This document shows, piece after piece, positions 41,469 through 50,000 of a DNA stretch of 64,000 nucleotides (position 1 is its first letter; every line of letters begins with the position of its first letter). The translations under genes were made by a program, and so were the position numbers. This stretch comes from Pseudomonadota bacterium. Its GTDB lineage: Bacteria > Pseudomonadota > Alphaproteobacteria > Azospirillales > Azospirillaceae. The stretch is from NCBI GenBank assembly GCA_023423695.1, contig JAFAFA010000061.1:1-64000 (forward strand), given 5' to 3'. Below the pieces are notes generated by a model. The model was not told the DNA's origin, did no database searches, and was given only the letters and a program-made list of their open reading frames with translations.

Positions 41469-42511
41469 GCCACCGGCTCCTCTTCCAGAAGGCGGCCGGC
41501 GCGGACCACCTCGCGGCCGTCCAGCCGGACGCTGCAATTGCGCATGGGAATGTCGATGTGGCAGGCGGTGGTGCGCGACCCGCCGGCTTCGTTGTTCGGT
41601 CCCATGGAGAACAGGAAGTTGCCGGCGAAGGCGCGGGCATCCATGCCGATGGTGCCCTCGCGGTCGTACAGGCCCAGCGTCGACCAGCGCGCCCGCTTCT
41701 GCAGGCCCCAGCCGACATGGGAGACGGCATAGGCTTCCGGGTCGTCGAAGACCTCCATGTAGTCGTTCAGCAGATCGGCATCCATCCCGCCGGTGATCGA
41801 GGTGACATAGCCCTTCTCGACCGTCATCTCGATGCGGTCCATGACGTAGGACTTCATCGGCAGCAGGATGTCGCCGCGCTCCAGCACGACGCGGCCCTCC
41901 GCCTTGCCCTCGTTGGGGAAGGTCAGGCCGAAGCCGCTCGGCCAATGGTCCCAGCGGCCGGGCTCGTCGACGAAGCCGTATTCCTGGATCGCCGGGAACT
42001 CGCCCAGCGGCAGCCGCAGGTCGGTGCCGGCGGCCGAGGTGACGGTCATCTCCTTCGCCCCCGCCATCAGGGCGGCGGCCTCGCCGACGCGGGCCTTGTC
42101 CTCCAGGCTGGGCAGCAGGCGGACCAGCACCTCCGGCGGTTCGACGGCCAGCAGGATGCGGGTGCCGCTCTCCAGGATTTCCGCCTGCTCGGGCGAGAAC
42201 AGCAGCGTCATCAGGTCGAGAACGATGTCGCTTTCCTTCAGCGCCGCGATGGCGGCGCGGTTCCCGGTCAGCGGCGTGGTGCCGAGATAGGCCAGGCTGT
42301 CGCGGCTGTGCGCGAACTCGGCGTTCATCGGCGGCAGGTCGAGCCGGTTCACCACCGCCCCCATCATCCCGGCGGCGATCCACGCGGTCTGCAGGGTCTG
42401 TGGGTGGGTGTTGGCGCTGGTCAGAAGGGTGACCGTGTCACCGGCCTTCAGGTTGGACAGGGTGAGGACATGGGTCCAGGCGCGGACCATGTCGGCATCG
42501 CTGACGGACAT
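41465..42511 (-). CDS. nicX: 2,5-dihydroxypyridine 5,6-dioxygenase NicX
   Basis: A 348-residue ring-cleaving enzyme that uses an Fe(II) site to open 2,5-dihydroxypyridine to N-formylmaleamate. The sequence follows Pseudomonas NicX closely in several blocks: ILLAVEPPEVLVRLLP, EYGFVDEPGRWDHWPSGFG, SHVGWGLQKRARW and CHIDIPMRNC. Candidate metal ligands are the Glu, His and Asp residues in these blocks. Length matches the family (about 350). ATG 42511 is used (MSVSDADMVRAW). It overlaps nicF by ATGA. Confidence 0.92.
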   Translation of the reverse strand: MSVSDADMVRAWTHVLTLSNLKAGDTVTLLTSANTHPQTLQTAWIAAGMMGAVVNRLDLPPMNAEFAHSRDSLAYLGTTPLTGNRAAIAALKESDIVLDLMTLLFSPEQAEILESGTRILLAVEPPEVLVRLLPSLEDKARVGEAAALMAGAKEMTVTSAAGTDLRLPLGEFPAIQEYGFVDEPGRWDHWPSGFGLTFPNEGKAEGRVVLERGDILLPMKSYVMDRIEMTVEKGYVTSITGGMDADLLNDYMEVFDDPEAYAVSHVGWGLQKRARWSTLGLYDREGTIGMDARAFAGNFLFSMGPNNEAGGSRTTACHIDIPMRNCSVRLDGREVVRAGRLLEEEPVA

Positions 42512-42537
42512 CGCGGGGATCCTTTCTTTTGTAGGGT

Positions 42538-43344
42538 TCAGACCGGCTTGCCGAGGAAATCGCCGAACGCGCGGTAGAAGCCGTCCTCGTCGTCCCAGGG
42601 GATCATGTGCCCCGCGTTCTCCACGCGGACGACGCCGATGGCCGGGTTCAGGTCGCGGATCTCCGCCTCCTCGTCGGGCAGGATCACGTCTCCGCGGCCG
42701 GCGGCGATCAGCAGGGCCGGGCAGCGCACGCGCGGCAGATCGACGTGAATGTCGTCGGTCCGGAAGCCTTCATAGGCGGTGACGATGGCGCGCTCGTCGC
42801 AGGTGTGCAGCCATTCGGCGCGCAGGCGCAGCTGCTCGTCGCTCCAGGTCGGGCAGAAGGGGCGCATCGCCTCCAGATCGGCGCCCCGCGCCATCAGGCG
42901 GATGGAATCGACATACCAGGGAAGCTGCGCCGGGTAGGGGCGGCGGCCCGGTCCCGACACCGGCGGATCGACCATGACAAGGCAACCGGGCTCTGCGCCA
43001 TGACGGCCGACCGCGCGCAACCCGATGCGGGCGCCCATGGAATGGCCGACCAGCGCATAGTCCGCCAGCCCCAGCTCCGCCGCGAAGGCCGCAACGTCGG
43101 CGGCCATCGCGTCCAGCCCGTAGTCGAGCGTGTCCGAGGCTTCCGACAGTCCGCGGCCCCGCACGTCCAGCACATAGGTGTCGAAGTTGCGGCCGAACCG
43201 CTCGGCGACGAAGCCCCAGGTCGGGGCCGGGCTGGTGATGCCCGGCACGATCACCACCGGACGACCACTGCCGCCATAGCGCAGGTAATGCTGGCGGATG
43301 CCGTTGGCGCGGATGTTGGCGCCGTATTGGAAAGTGCTGCTCAT
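42538..43344 (-). CDS. nicD: N-formylmaleamate deformylase NicD
   Basis: A 268-residue alpha/beta hydrolase. It removes formate from N-formylmaleamate to leave maleamate. The catalytic triad seen is Ser102 (VGHSMGARIG), Asp126 (CLVMVDPP) and His246 (NAGHMIPWD), which sits almost at the same numbers as in Pseudomonas NicD. The oxyanion segment is VIVPGITSPAPTW. ATG 43344 follows a GAGGGGGG site; a longer frame of 12 codons is rejected. It lies 26 bases before nicX and 10 bases after nicE. Confidence 0.9.
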   Translation of the reverse strand: MSSTFQYGANIRANGIRQHYLRYGGSGRPVVIVPGITSPAPTWGFVAERFGRNFDTYVLDVRGRGLSEASDTLDYGLDAMAADVAAFAAELGLADYALVGHSMGARIGLRAVGRHGAEPGCLVMVDPPVSGPGRRPYPAQLPWYVDSIRLMARGADLEAMRPFCPTWSDEQLRLRAEWLHTCDERAIVTAYEGFRTDDIHVDLPRVRCPALLIAAGRGDVILPDEEAEIRDLNPAIGVVRVENAGHMIPWDDEDGFYRAFGDFLGKPV

Positions 43345-43354
43345 GCCGCCCCCC

Positions 43355-44110
43355 TCAATAGGCGCCGGACAGCAGCGCACCGGCGCCGGGAACCGCCGTC
43401 TTCAGGTCCAGCGCCTTCAGCATGGCGTAGGTGGTGGCGACGGCGGCGGTGATCACCGGCTTGCCGGTCATCGCCTCGACCTTCGCGATCACCGGCAGCG
43501 ACGGCATCTGCACGCAGGCCGACAACACGATGGCGTCGACGTCGCGGGTGTCCATGCCGGCGACGATCTCCGGCAGGCGTTCGGGGTCGTGGCGGCCGAC
43601 GGCGATGTTGTCCGGGATCTCCAATGCCCGCCAGTCGGCGACCTCCACCCCCTCATGCTCGATGTAGTCGATGACCAGCTTTGTCAGCGGCTTCATGTAG
43701 GGGGCGACCAGCGCGATGCGCTTGGCGCCGATGACGGGGAGCGCATCGACCAGGGCGCCGGCACTGGTGATGACCGGAGCCGGGGCGCCGTTCTCCACCG
43801 TGCGGCCCTGGAGCCGTTCCTGCGAGACACGGTGATAGCCGCGGCCCATGCTCATGATCGCGACGAGGCAGGCATAGCCCAGCACGTCGACCCGGGCGTC
43901 GGTGAGTTCCAGCGCGCAGCGGTCGGACTCGCCGTCCATCGCCGCCAACTCCTCCTTGGCGACCGTCTTCATCCGCATGCGGCTGGAGTGGAAGGTGAAG
44001 CGGGTGCCGTGCGCCAGCGCGTGGGCGGTCAGCATCGCCGGGATCTCCGTCTCCATCGTGGTGTTGGAGCTGGGAACGATCTGGCCGATGCGATAGGTGC
44101 GGGTGGTCAT
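43355..44110 (-). CDS. nicE: Maleate cis-trans isomerase NicE
   Basis: A 251-residue member of the Asp/Glu racemase superfamily. It converts maleate to fumarate, which enters the TCA cycle. The two catalytic cysteines are Cys81 (LGYACLVAIM) and Cys199 (LSACVQMPS), and the substrate loop is QIVPSSNTTMETEIPAML, all typical of maleate isomerases. Length matches the family. The gene ends 10 bases before the nicD start and lies 12 bases after nicC, in the same operon. Confidence 0.92.
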   Translation of the reverse strand: MTTRTYRIGQIVPSSNTTMETEIPAMLTAHALAHGTRFTFHSSRMRMKTVAKEELAAMDGESDRCALELTDARVDVLGYACLVAIMSMGRGYHRVSQERLQGRTVENGAPAPVITSAGALVDALPVIGAKRIALVAPYMKPLTKLVIDYIEHEGVEVADWRALEIPDNIAVGRHDPERLPEIVAGMDTRDVDAIVLSACVQMPSLPVIAKVEAMTGKPVITAAVATTYAMLKALDLKTAVPGAGALLSGAY

Positions 44111-44122
44111 TGCGGGCGTCCC

Positions 44123-45343
44123 TCAGGCGGCGAGTTCGGAAGCGGCGGCGACGCCGGGGCGGAACTTGCGGGCGTCGTATTCGTAGACCCAGTTGGCCTG
44201 GATGCCGGTGGCCTGCGGGTTGATCAGGCCGCGCAGCCAGTAGACGAAGTCGCGCTTGGCCTGGGCGAGGGGGGAGGGCAGGTGGTAGGTCCGCCCACGC
44301 TCCCGCGCTTCAAGCTGGACCCGGCTGGTGCGGGGCAACCGCTCGCGCTCATAGTCGCGCAGGGCGGCGGGCACGTCGCGGCCATGGCCCTCCAGCGAGG
44401 CGGCCAGCACATAGGCGTCCTCGATCGCCATGGCGGCACCCTGCGACAGGAAGGGCAGCATCGGGTGGGCGGCGTCGCCCATCAGCGTCACCCGGCCCTT
44501 CGACCAGCTCGTCATCGGATCGCGGTCGAACAGGCCCCATTTGTAGACGGTGTCCACCCGCTGGAAGAGCGTCTCCACATTGCGGTGCCAGCCCTGGAAG
44601 GCGTTCAGCAATTCGCTGCGGCTGCTGGGCGCGTTCCAGTTCTCCTCGACCCATTCGCTGGTCTCGGCCACCGCAACGATGTTCACCGCCTTGCCGCCGC
44701 GGACATAGTAGGTGACGACGTGGCTCTTCGGGCCGAACCAGAAGGACGCCTCCGGCGCCACGAAATCCACCGGGCCGCCGACCGGCACCACGGCGCGGTA
44801 GCACATGTGGCCGGTGAAGCGCGGCGCCTCCTGACCGAACAGGGCGGTGCGCACGGCGGAGCGCACGCCGTCGGCGCCGACGATCAGGTCGGCCTCGAAC
44901 TCGCTACCGTCGTCGAAGGTGGCGACGGCGCCGTTCGGCTCCTGCCGGACACCGGTGCAGCCGACGCCGAAGGTCGCGATGGACTCCGGCACCACCGAGG
45001 CGAGGATGGCATGCAGGTCGGCGCGGTGGATGTGGATGAAGGGCGCGTCGTACAGCGTCGGGCAGTCGGTCAGCGGCGTGCGGAAATTCTCCCGCGCCGT
45101 GCGCCAGTTGCGCCCGACCAGCGCCTGCGGCAGGAAGCCCGCCTCCAGCATCTTGTCCAGCAGGCCCAGGGTCTTGATGACCTTGACGGCGTTCGGCGTC
45201 ATCTGGATGCCGGCGCCGATCTCGCCGAAGCCACCGGCGCGCTCGAACAGGCGCACCTCGAAGCCCCGTTGCAGCAGGCAGCCGGCCAGCGCCACGCCGC
45301 CGATACCGCCGCCGACGATTCCAATCCGCGGTTTGCTTCTCAC
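44123..45343 (-). CDS. nicC: 6-hydroxynicotinate 3-monooxygenase NicC
   Basis: A 406-residue class A flavoprotein monooxygenase. It hydroxylates 6-hydroxynicotinate with loss of CO2 to give 2,5-dihydroxypyridine, using NADH and O2. The FAD fold has IGIVGGGIGGVALAGCLL; the second FAD motif is RVTLMGDAAHPMLPFLSQGA and the DG motif is LIVGADGVRSAVR. The start is GTG 45343 behind GAAGGAGGG. It is the first catabolic gene after the candidate operator at 45374-45393. Salicylate hydroxylase is a relative, but the neighbours favour NicC. Confidence 0.9.
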   Translation of the reverse strand: MRSKPRIGIVGGGIGGVALAGCLLQRGFEVRLFERAGGFGEIGAGIQMTPNAVKVIKTLGLLDKMLEAGFLPQALVGRNWRTARENFRTPLTDCPTLYDAPFIHIHRADLHAILASVVPESIATFGVGCTGVRQEPNGAVATFDDGSEFEADLIVGADGVRSAVRTALFGQEAPRFTGHMCYRAVVPVGGPVDFVAPEASFWFGPKSHVVTYYVRGGKAVNIVAVAETSEWVEENWNAPSSRSELLNAFQGWHRNVETLFQRVDTVYKWGLFDRDPMTSWSKGRVTLMGDAAHPMLPFLSQGAAMAIEDAYVLAASLEGHGRDVPAALRDYERERLPRTSRVQLEARERGRTYHLPSPLAQAKRDFVYWLRGLINPQATGIQANWVYEYDARKFRPGVAAASELAA

Positions 45344-45373
45344 TCTATCCCTCCTTCAGGGAGTCGCCGACAA

Positions 45374-45393
45374 TTAATCGGCCGGCTGTTTAA
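45374..45393 (-). promoter_or_regulatory. Candidate TetR operator before nicC
   Basis: TTAATCGGCCGGCTGTTTAA is an imperfect 20-bp palindrome, 30 bases upstream of the nicC start. It shares the half TTAATCGGYCG with the site at 39936-39951. It also lies 51 bases after the livF-like stop, so an internal promoter here could separate transport from catabolism. Confidence 0.5.
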
Positions 45394-45444
45394 TTACCAT
45401 CTGCGTTAGGCGCCAGCGGTTTGGCGGCGTGCCGCGTCCGCCGC

Positions 45445-46203
45445 TCAGCCGCCCAGATAGGCCTTCAGCAGTTCCGGATCGCCGCGCAACTCCGCTGCCG
45501 GACGGGCGGCGGCGATGCGGCCGGTCTTCACCACATAGGCACGGCTGGCGACGGCCAGCGCGTTGTGGATGTTCTGTTCGACCAGCAGCACCGTGACGCC
45601 ATGGGCGTTGATGGAGCGCACCACCTCGAACACCTCCTCGGCCATGCGTGGGCTGAGGCCCAGGCTGGGCTCGTCCAGCATCAGCAGGCGGGGTTCCGAC
45701 ATCAGCGCGCGGGCGATGGCCAGCATCTGCTGTTCGCCACCGCTGAGCGTGCCCGCCATCTGCCGGGCCCGTTCGCGCAGCCGCGGGAAGCGGTGGAAGG
45801 CCATGCCCATGCGGGTCTTGACCTCATCCTTAGACCGGCAGAGATAGGCGCCGAGCGCGATGTTCTCCTCCACCGTCATGCCGGGCCAGACATGGCGTTC
45901 CTCCGGGCAATGGGCGATGCCGGCGGCGACGATCTCCTCCGCCGGGCGGTTGGCGATCGGCTTGCCGTTCCAGGCGATGCTTCCCGACCGCGCCTTCAGC
46001 AGGCCGGAGATGGCGCGCAGCGTCGTGCTTTTGCCGGCGCCGTTGGCGCCGATCAGCGCCACCGTCTCCCCGGCATGGACGTCGAGCGAGATGCCGTGCA
46101 GCGCCGCGGTGCTGCCGTAGGAGACATGCAGGTCCCGCACCCGCAACACCGGTTCCGCCGCGCCCGCGGCTGCGTCCGGGGCATCCATCGTGATCGTGCT
46201 CAT
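45445..46203 (-). CDS. LivF-type branched-chain/aromatic-acid ABC ATPase
   Basis: ATPase of 252 residues. Walker A is GANGAGKST, the signature is LSGGEQQMLAIARAL, Walker B is LLMLDEPSLGLSPRM and the final LLVEQNIHNAL is the switch region. The N-terminal 20 residues are a variable tail. ATG 46203 overlaps the LivG-type stop by ATGA. It is the last gene of a complete five-gene HAAT importer whose ligand, from its neighbours, is probably nicotinate, 6-hydroxynicotinate or a related aromatic acid. Confidence 0.92.
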   Translation of the reverse strand: MSTITMDAPDAAAGAAEPVLRVRDLHVSYGSTAALHGISLDVHAGETVALIGANGAGKSTTLRAISGLLKARSGSIAWNGKPIANRPAEEIVAAGIAHCPEERHVWPGMTVEENIALGAYLCRSKDEVKTRMGMAFHRFPRLRERARQMAGTLSGGEQQMLAIARALMSEPRLLMLDEPSLGLSPRMAEEVFEVVRSINAHGVTVLLVEQNIHNALAVASRAYVVKTGRIAAARPAAELRGDPELLKAYLGG

Positions 46204-46988
46204 GCCGCCGCCTTGCCGAGATAGGCCTCGGCGACCTCCGGGTTGTCCAGGATCGCGCGCGGTTCGCCTTCCGCCAACATCTGGCCGAAGTTCAGCACGA
46301 CGATGCGGTCGCACACCCCCATGACCAGCTCCATGTTGTGTTCGACGATCAGCAGCGACTGCACCGCCTTGCCGACCAGCGTCTTCAGCGTGTCGCCGAA
46401 CTGCATCGCCTCGTGGCTGTTCAGCCCGGCGGCGGGTTCGTCCAGCATCAGCAGGGTCGGCTTGGCCGCCAGCGCCACGGCGACCTCCAGCAGGCGAAGC
46501 TCGCCGCAGGACAGCAGATGCGCCGGCGCGTTCATGCGGCGGGACAGGCCCATCGTCTCGACGATGGCGGCGGCACTCTCCCGCGCCTCGCGTTCGGCGC
46601 GGCGGACCTTCTCGCCGGGGAAGAAGGTGGCGAGCAGCGACTGACGGCCTTCCATGTAATGGCCGGTCAGCACATTCTCGAACACCGTCAGCCGCTTCAT
46701 CACATTGGTCTTCTGGAAGCTGCGGATCAGGCCCAGCCGCGCGATGGCGTGCGGCTTGTGGCTGGTGATGTCGGTGCCCTTGAAGAAGACCCGGCCCTCG
46801 GTCGGCGTGTAGAAGCCGGTCAGCATGTTGAAGCAGGTGGTCTTGCCGGCGCCATTCGGGCCGATCAGCCCGACGATCTCGCCGGGACCGACCGCGAATC
46901 CCACCTGCTTCACCGCGGTGATGCCGCCGAAGCGCATCGTCAGGTTCTCGGCCCGCAGAAGCGGCTCGGTCATGGGGAGGGCGGTCAT
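46200..46988 (-). CDS. LivG-type ABC ATPase
   Basis: ATPase of 262 residues with Walker A GPNGAGKTT, Q-loop LIRSFQKTNVMKRLTVFENV and Walker B LLMLDEPAAGLNSHE. The signature motif is LSCGELRLLEV, where LivG proteins usually read L-x-Y-G-x-QRRLEI, so the second and fifth positions are unusual. The switch region LLIVEHNMELVMGVCDRIVV is intact, so it should still hydrolyse ATP. It overlaps both neighbours by ATGA and belongs to the importer at 45445-50000. Confidence 0.9.
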   Translation of the reverse strand: MTALPMTEPLLRAENLTMRFGGITAVKQVGFAVGPGEIVGLIGPNGAGKTTCFNMLTGFYTPTEGRVFFKGTDITSHKPHAIARLGLIRSFQKTNVMKRLTVFENVLTGHYMEGRQSLLATFFPGEKVRRAEREARESAAAIVETMGLSRRMNAPAHLLSCGELRLLEVAVALAAKPTLLMLDEPAAGLNSHEAMQFGDTLKTLVGKAVQSLLIVEHNMELVMGVCDRIVVLNFGQMLAEGEPRAILDNPEVAEAYLGKAAA

Positions 46989-47944
46989 ACGGTGCGCTCC
47001 TCGATGGCGGGGGAGAGGGACGGGGTGTCGCCGCGCTGTTCGCGGCGCCGGGCGATGAAGCCCATCAGGCCGTTGGGCAGGAACAGCACGATCGCCATCA
47101 CGATCAGCCCGAACAGCGACAGGCGCAGCTCCTGCAGTTCACGCAGATATTCCTCCAGCAGGGTGACGATGACCGCTCCCACCACCGGGCCCAGCAGCGT
47201 GCCCTTGCCGCCCATCAGCACCATGATGATGATCGTCGCCATGAAGGCGAAGCGGAACACCTCCGGCCCGACGAAGGAGATGTAGAAGGCATAGAAGCCG
47301 CCGGCCAATCCCGCCATGAAGGCGCCCAGCACGAAGGCCTGCATGGCGGTGCCGAAGGGGTTCACGCCGATGGATTGCGCGACGTACCGGTTCTCGCGCA
47401 CCGCCACCGCGGCGCGGCCGGCGTTGGAATAGACGAAGCGGTAGGACAGGTAGAAGGTCAGCGCCGCCAGCCCCAGCGCGATGGCGAGGAAGGCGCTCTT
47501 GTCGGCGATGCCGCCCTGGCCGACGCCGGCCAAGCCCATCGGGCCGTTGGTCACGGCGATCCAGTTGTTGGCGACGATGCGCAGCACCTCGGCGAAGGAC
47601 AGGGTGACGATGACGAAGTAGGGTCCCTGCAGGCGCAGCGTGATGGCGCCGATGGCAAGCCCGAACAGCGCGGCCACCACGCCCGCCGCCGGTATCGCCG
47701 CCCACATCGGCCAGCCGGCATTCACCGACAGCAGCGCCGCGGTGTAGGCGCCGGTGCCGAGGAAGGCGGTGTGGCCGAGCGAGAATTCGCCGACATAGCC
47801 CACCACCAGGTTAAGGCTGTTGGCGAGGATGGCGTAGAAGATCGCCATGATGGCGAGATGCAGGATGTACTGGTCGGTGATCGCGAAGGGCAGCAGCGCC
47901 GCCAGGACCCCGAGGCCGAGGAGGATGTTGCGTTCGAGCGTCAT
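46985..47944 (-). CDS. LivM-type ABC permease
   Basis: Permease of 319 residues with about nine hydrophobic segments. The family blocks LVVGYVGEFSLGHTAFLGTGAY (read in part) and GPYFVIVTLSFAEVLRI are present, as is the EAA-like GVNPFGTAMQAFVLG region. The C-terminus is basic and cytoplasmic. It overlaps the LivG-type gene by ATGA and is one base away from the LivH-type gene. It forms the channel with LivH. Confidence 0.92.
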   Translation of the reverse strand: MTLERNILLGLGVLAALLPFAITDQYILHLAIMAIFYAILANSLNLVVGYVGEFSLGHTAFLGTGAYTAALLSVNAGWPMWAAIPAAGVVAALFGLAIGAITLRLQGPYFVIVTLSFAEVLRIVANNWIAVTNGPMGLAGVGQGGIADKSAFLAIALGLAALTFYLSYRFVYSNAGRAAVAVRENRYVAQSIGVNPFGTAMQAFVLGAFMAGLAGGFYAFYISFVGPEVFRFAFMATIIIMVLMGGKGTLLGPVVGAVIVTLLEEYLRELQELRLSLFGLIVMAIVLFLPNGLMGFIARRREQRGDTPSLSPAIEERTV

Positions 47945-47945
47945 G

Positions 47946-48818
47946 TCAGGCCCTCTCCGCCCGGATCGAGAACAGACCCTGCGGCCGCAGCACCAGGATC
48001 AGGATGACCAGCAGGAAGCCGATGATGTCGACCATGCCGGTGGCGACATAGCCGCCCCACAGGGCTTCCGCGACGCCCAGCAGCAGGCCGCCGGCGATGG
48101 CGCCGGGGAAGCTGCCCATGCCGCCCAGGATCACCACGACGAAGCTCTTCAGGCTGACCAGCCCGCCGACCGACGCCTGCGCCGAATAGATGCTGGCCAG
48201 CAGCATGCCCGACAGCGCCGACAGGGTGCAGCCCAGCGCGAAGGTCGCGGCATAGACCTGCTTGGTGCGGATGCCGGCGAGGCTGGCGGCCATCGGGTCC
48301 TGGAAGGTGGCGCGCATGGCGCTGCCCAACCGGGTGCGGTGGATGATGGCGTGCGCCCCGAAGATCAGGGCGACACCGATCACCATCGCGAGCAGCCGCA
48401 TCTTGGTGATGGTGACGGGGCCGAGGAAGATCGGCCCTTCGGTGATGGCGCGGGCGACCTTCAGCGGCGCCGGGCCGATGGCGAGCAGGGTGATGTTGAC
48501 CAGGAAGATCGACAATCCGATGGTCAGCAGGATGCCCGGCTCCTCGCCCTGGCCGCGGACGCGCTCAATCAGGAAGCGGTCCACCAGCCAGCCGAAGCTG
48601 CCCATCGCCAGCGCCACCAGCACCAGACCCGAGAAGAAATCGAGCCCGAGGTAGGTGGTGACGAACCACCCGACCACGCCGCCCAGCATGTAGAATTCGC
48701 CATGGGCGAAGTTGACCACCCGCATCAGGCCGAAGATCAGCGTCAGCCCCAGCGCCGACAGCGCGTAGAAGACGCCGACCACCAGCCCGTTGGTCAGGAA
48801 TTGCAGGAACAGATCCAT
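47946..48818 (-). CDS. LivH-type ABC permease
   Basis: Permease of 290 residues with about eight membrane segments. Typical blocks are GVFYALSALGLTLIFGLMRV at the N-terminus, FAHGEFYMLGG and the ILGGMGSFPGAIAGGLLLG segment near the C-terminus. It is separated from the binding protein gene by 45 bases and leads into the LivM-type gene. Partner of the importer serving the nic cluster. Confidence 0.92.
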   Translation of the reverse strand: MDLFLQFLTNGLVVGVFYALSALGLTLIFGLMRVVNFAHGEFYMLGGVVGWFVTTYLGLDFFSGLVLVALAMGSFGWLVDRFLIERVRGQGEEPGILLTIGLSIFLVNITLLAIGPAPLKVARAITEGPIFLGPVTITKMRLLAMVIGVALIFGAHAIIHRTRLGSAMRATFQDPMAASLAGIRTKQVYAATFALGCTLSALSGMLLASIYSAQASVGGLVSLKSFVVVILGGMGSFPGAIAGGLLLGVAEALWGGYVATGMVDIIGFLLVILILVLRPQGLFSIRAERA

Positions 48819-48863
48819 TGCAGTCTCAGCCTCGCTGTGGCGTGGGGCGTGTGCCGTGCCGCC

Positions 48864-50000
48864 TCACTGCGGCGCTTCGACGGGGGAGGAGGCGACGACC
48901 TTGGGCGTCCCGCCTTCGATGCGCACCAGCACGGCGTCGAAGCCGTAGGCCTGACCCTTGGCGGTGAAGCGGTATTCGCCGTTCGGCGCCTTGTAGTCGG
49001 TCTTGCCCAGCGCCGTGCGGATGGCCTCGGGATCGGTGCTGCCAGCCTGCGCGATGGCCTGCGCCGTAATGTTCAGCGCGTTGTAGCCGGCTGCGCCGTA
49101 CTTGCCGGGCTTCACCTTGTACTTGGCCTCATAGGCCTTCACGAAGTCCTGGTTGCGCGGGGTGTCGACGCTGGAGACGTAGGGAACGGCGGCATAGATG
49201 CCCTCGGCCGCGTCGCCGGTCAGGTTGATGAAGTCGGCGGTCGCCCAGGAGCCGACGCCGAACACCTTGCTCTGCACCCCCATTTCCTGAAGCTGCTTGA
49301 CCAGGATCGAGCCGTCCTGCGTTTCCGCCGCGACGAAGATGCCGTCGGGCTTGGCGGCGCGCAGCTTGGTCAGCAGGGTGAAGAAATCGGTGGAACCGTG
49401 GTCGAAATACTCGGTCAGGGCCGTCTTTACGCCCAGCGCCGACAGATCGCGGGAGAATTCCTCCACCCCGCCGCGGCCCCAGTCGTCGTTGACGCCGACA
49501 TAGGCGACCGACTTCAGCTTCAGATCGTTGGCGAGGATCTTGGCGAAGGCCTTGGCCATCAGCGCATCGGTTTCGGCGGCGCGGAAGAACCAGGGATTGT
49601 TCTGCTCGGTCAGGGCGGCGCTCGACGACACGCCGGTCACCAGCGGAATCTTGTACTTCGCCGCCACCGGCATGATCGCCGCGGTGGCGGAGCTGCAGAA
49701 GGCGCCGACCAGCACGGCCACCTTGTCCTTCTGCACCAGCTTCTCGACGGCGTTGACCGAGTTGGCGGGGGCGCATTGCCCGTCCTCGATCACCAGTTCC
49801 ACCGGCTTGCCGAGCACGCCGCCCTTGGCGTTGATCTGCTCGACCGCCAGCTTGGCGCCCTCGACCACCGATTTCCCGTTATAGGCGACGGAGCCCGTCA
49901 GCGGCTCGACGAGGCCGATCTTCACGCTGTCCTGCGCGTTGGCCGAACCCGATGCGGCGACCCCGGCCGCAAGTGCGCATCCCAGAACATAGCGGTACAT
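48864..50000 (-). CDS. LivK-type periplasmic binding protein (aromatic acid)
   Basis: Binding protein of 378 residues. The signal MYRYVLGCALAAGVAASGSA is cleaved near ANAQ, followed by VKIGLVEPLTGSVAYNGKSV, the family's lobe 1. ATG 50000 is behind AGGAGGG; a 40-codon upstream extension is rejected. The family binds branched-chain amino acids, amides and aromatic acids. Placement directly before nicC to nicF makes nicotinate, 6-hydroxynicotinate or a similar pyridine acid the best guess. It is the first gene of the transport operon. Confidence 0.9.
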   Translation of the reverse strand: MYRYVLGCALAAGVAASGSANAQDSVKIGLVEPLTGSVAYNGKSVVEGAKLAVEQINAKGGVLGKPVELVIEDGQCAPANSVNAVEKLVQKDKVAVLVGAFCSSATAAIMPVAAKYKIPLVTGVSSSAALTEQNNPWFFRAAETDALMAKAFAKILANDLKLKSVAYVGVNDDWGRGGVEEFSRDLSALGVKTALTEYFDHGSTDFFTLLTKLRAAKPDGIFVAAETQDGSILVKQLQEMGVQSKVFGVGSWATADFINLTGDAAEGIYAAVPYVSSVDTPRNQDFVKAYEAKYKVKPGKYGAAGYNALNITAQAIAQAGSTDPEAIRTALGKTDYKAPNGEYRFTAKGQAYGFDAVLVRIEGGTPKVVASSPVEAPQ

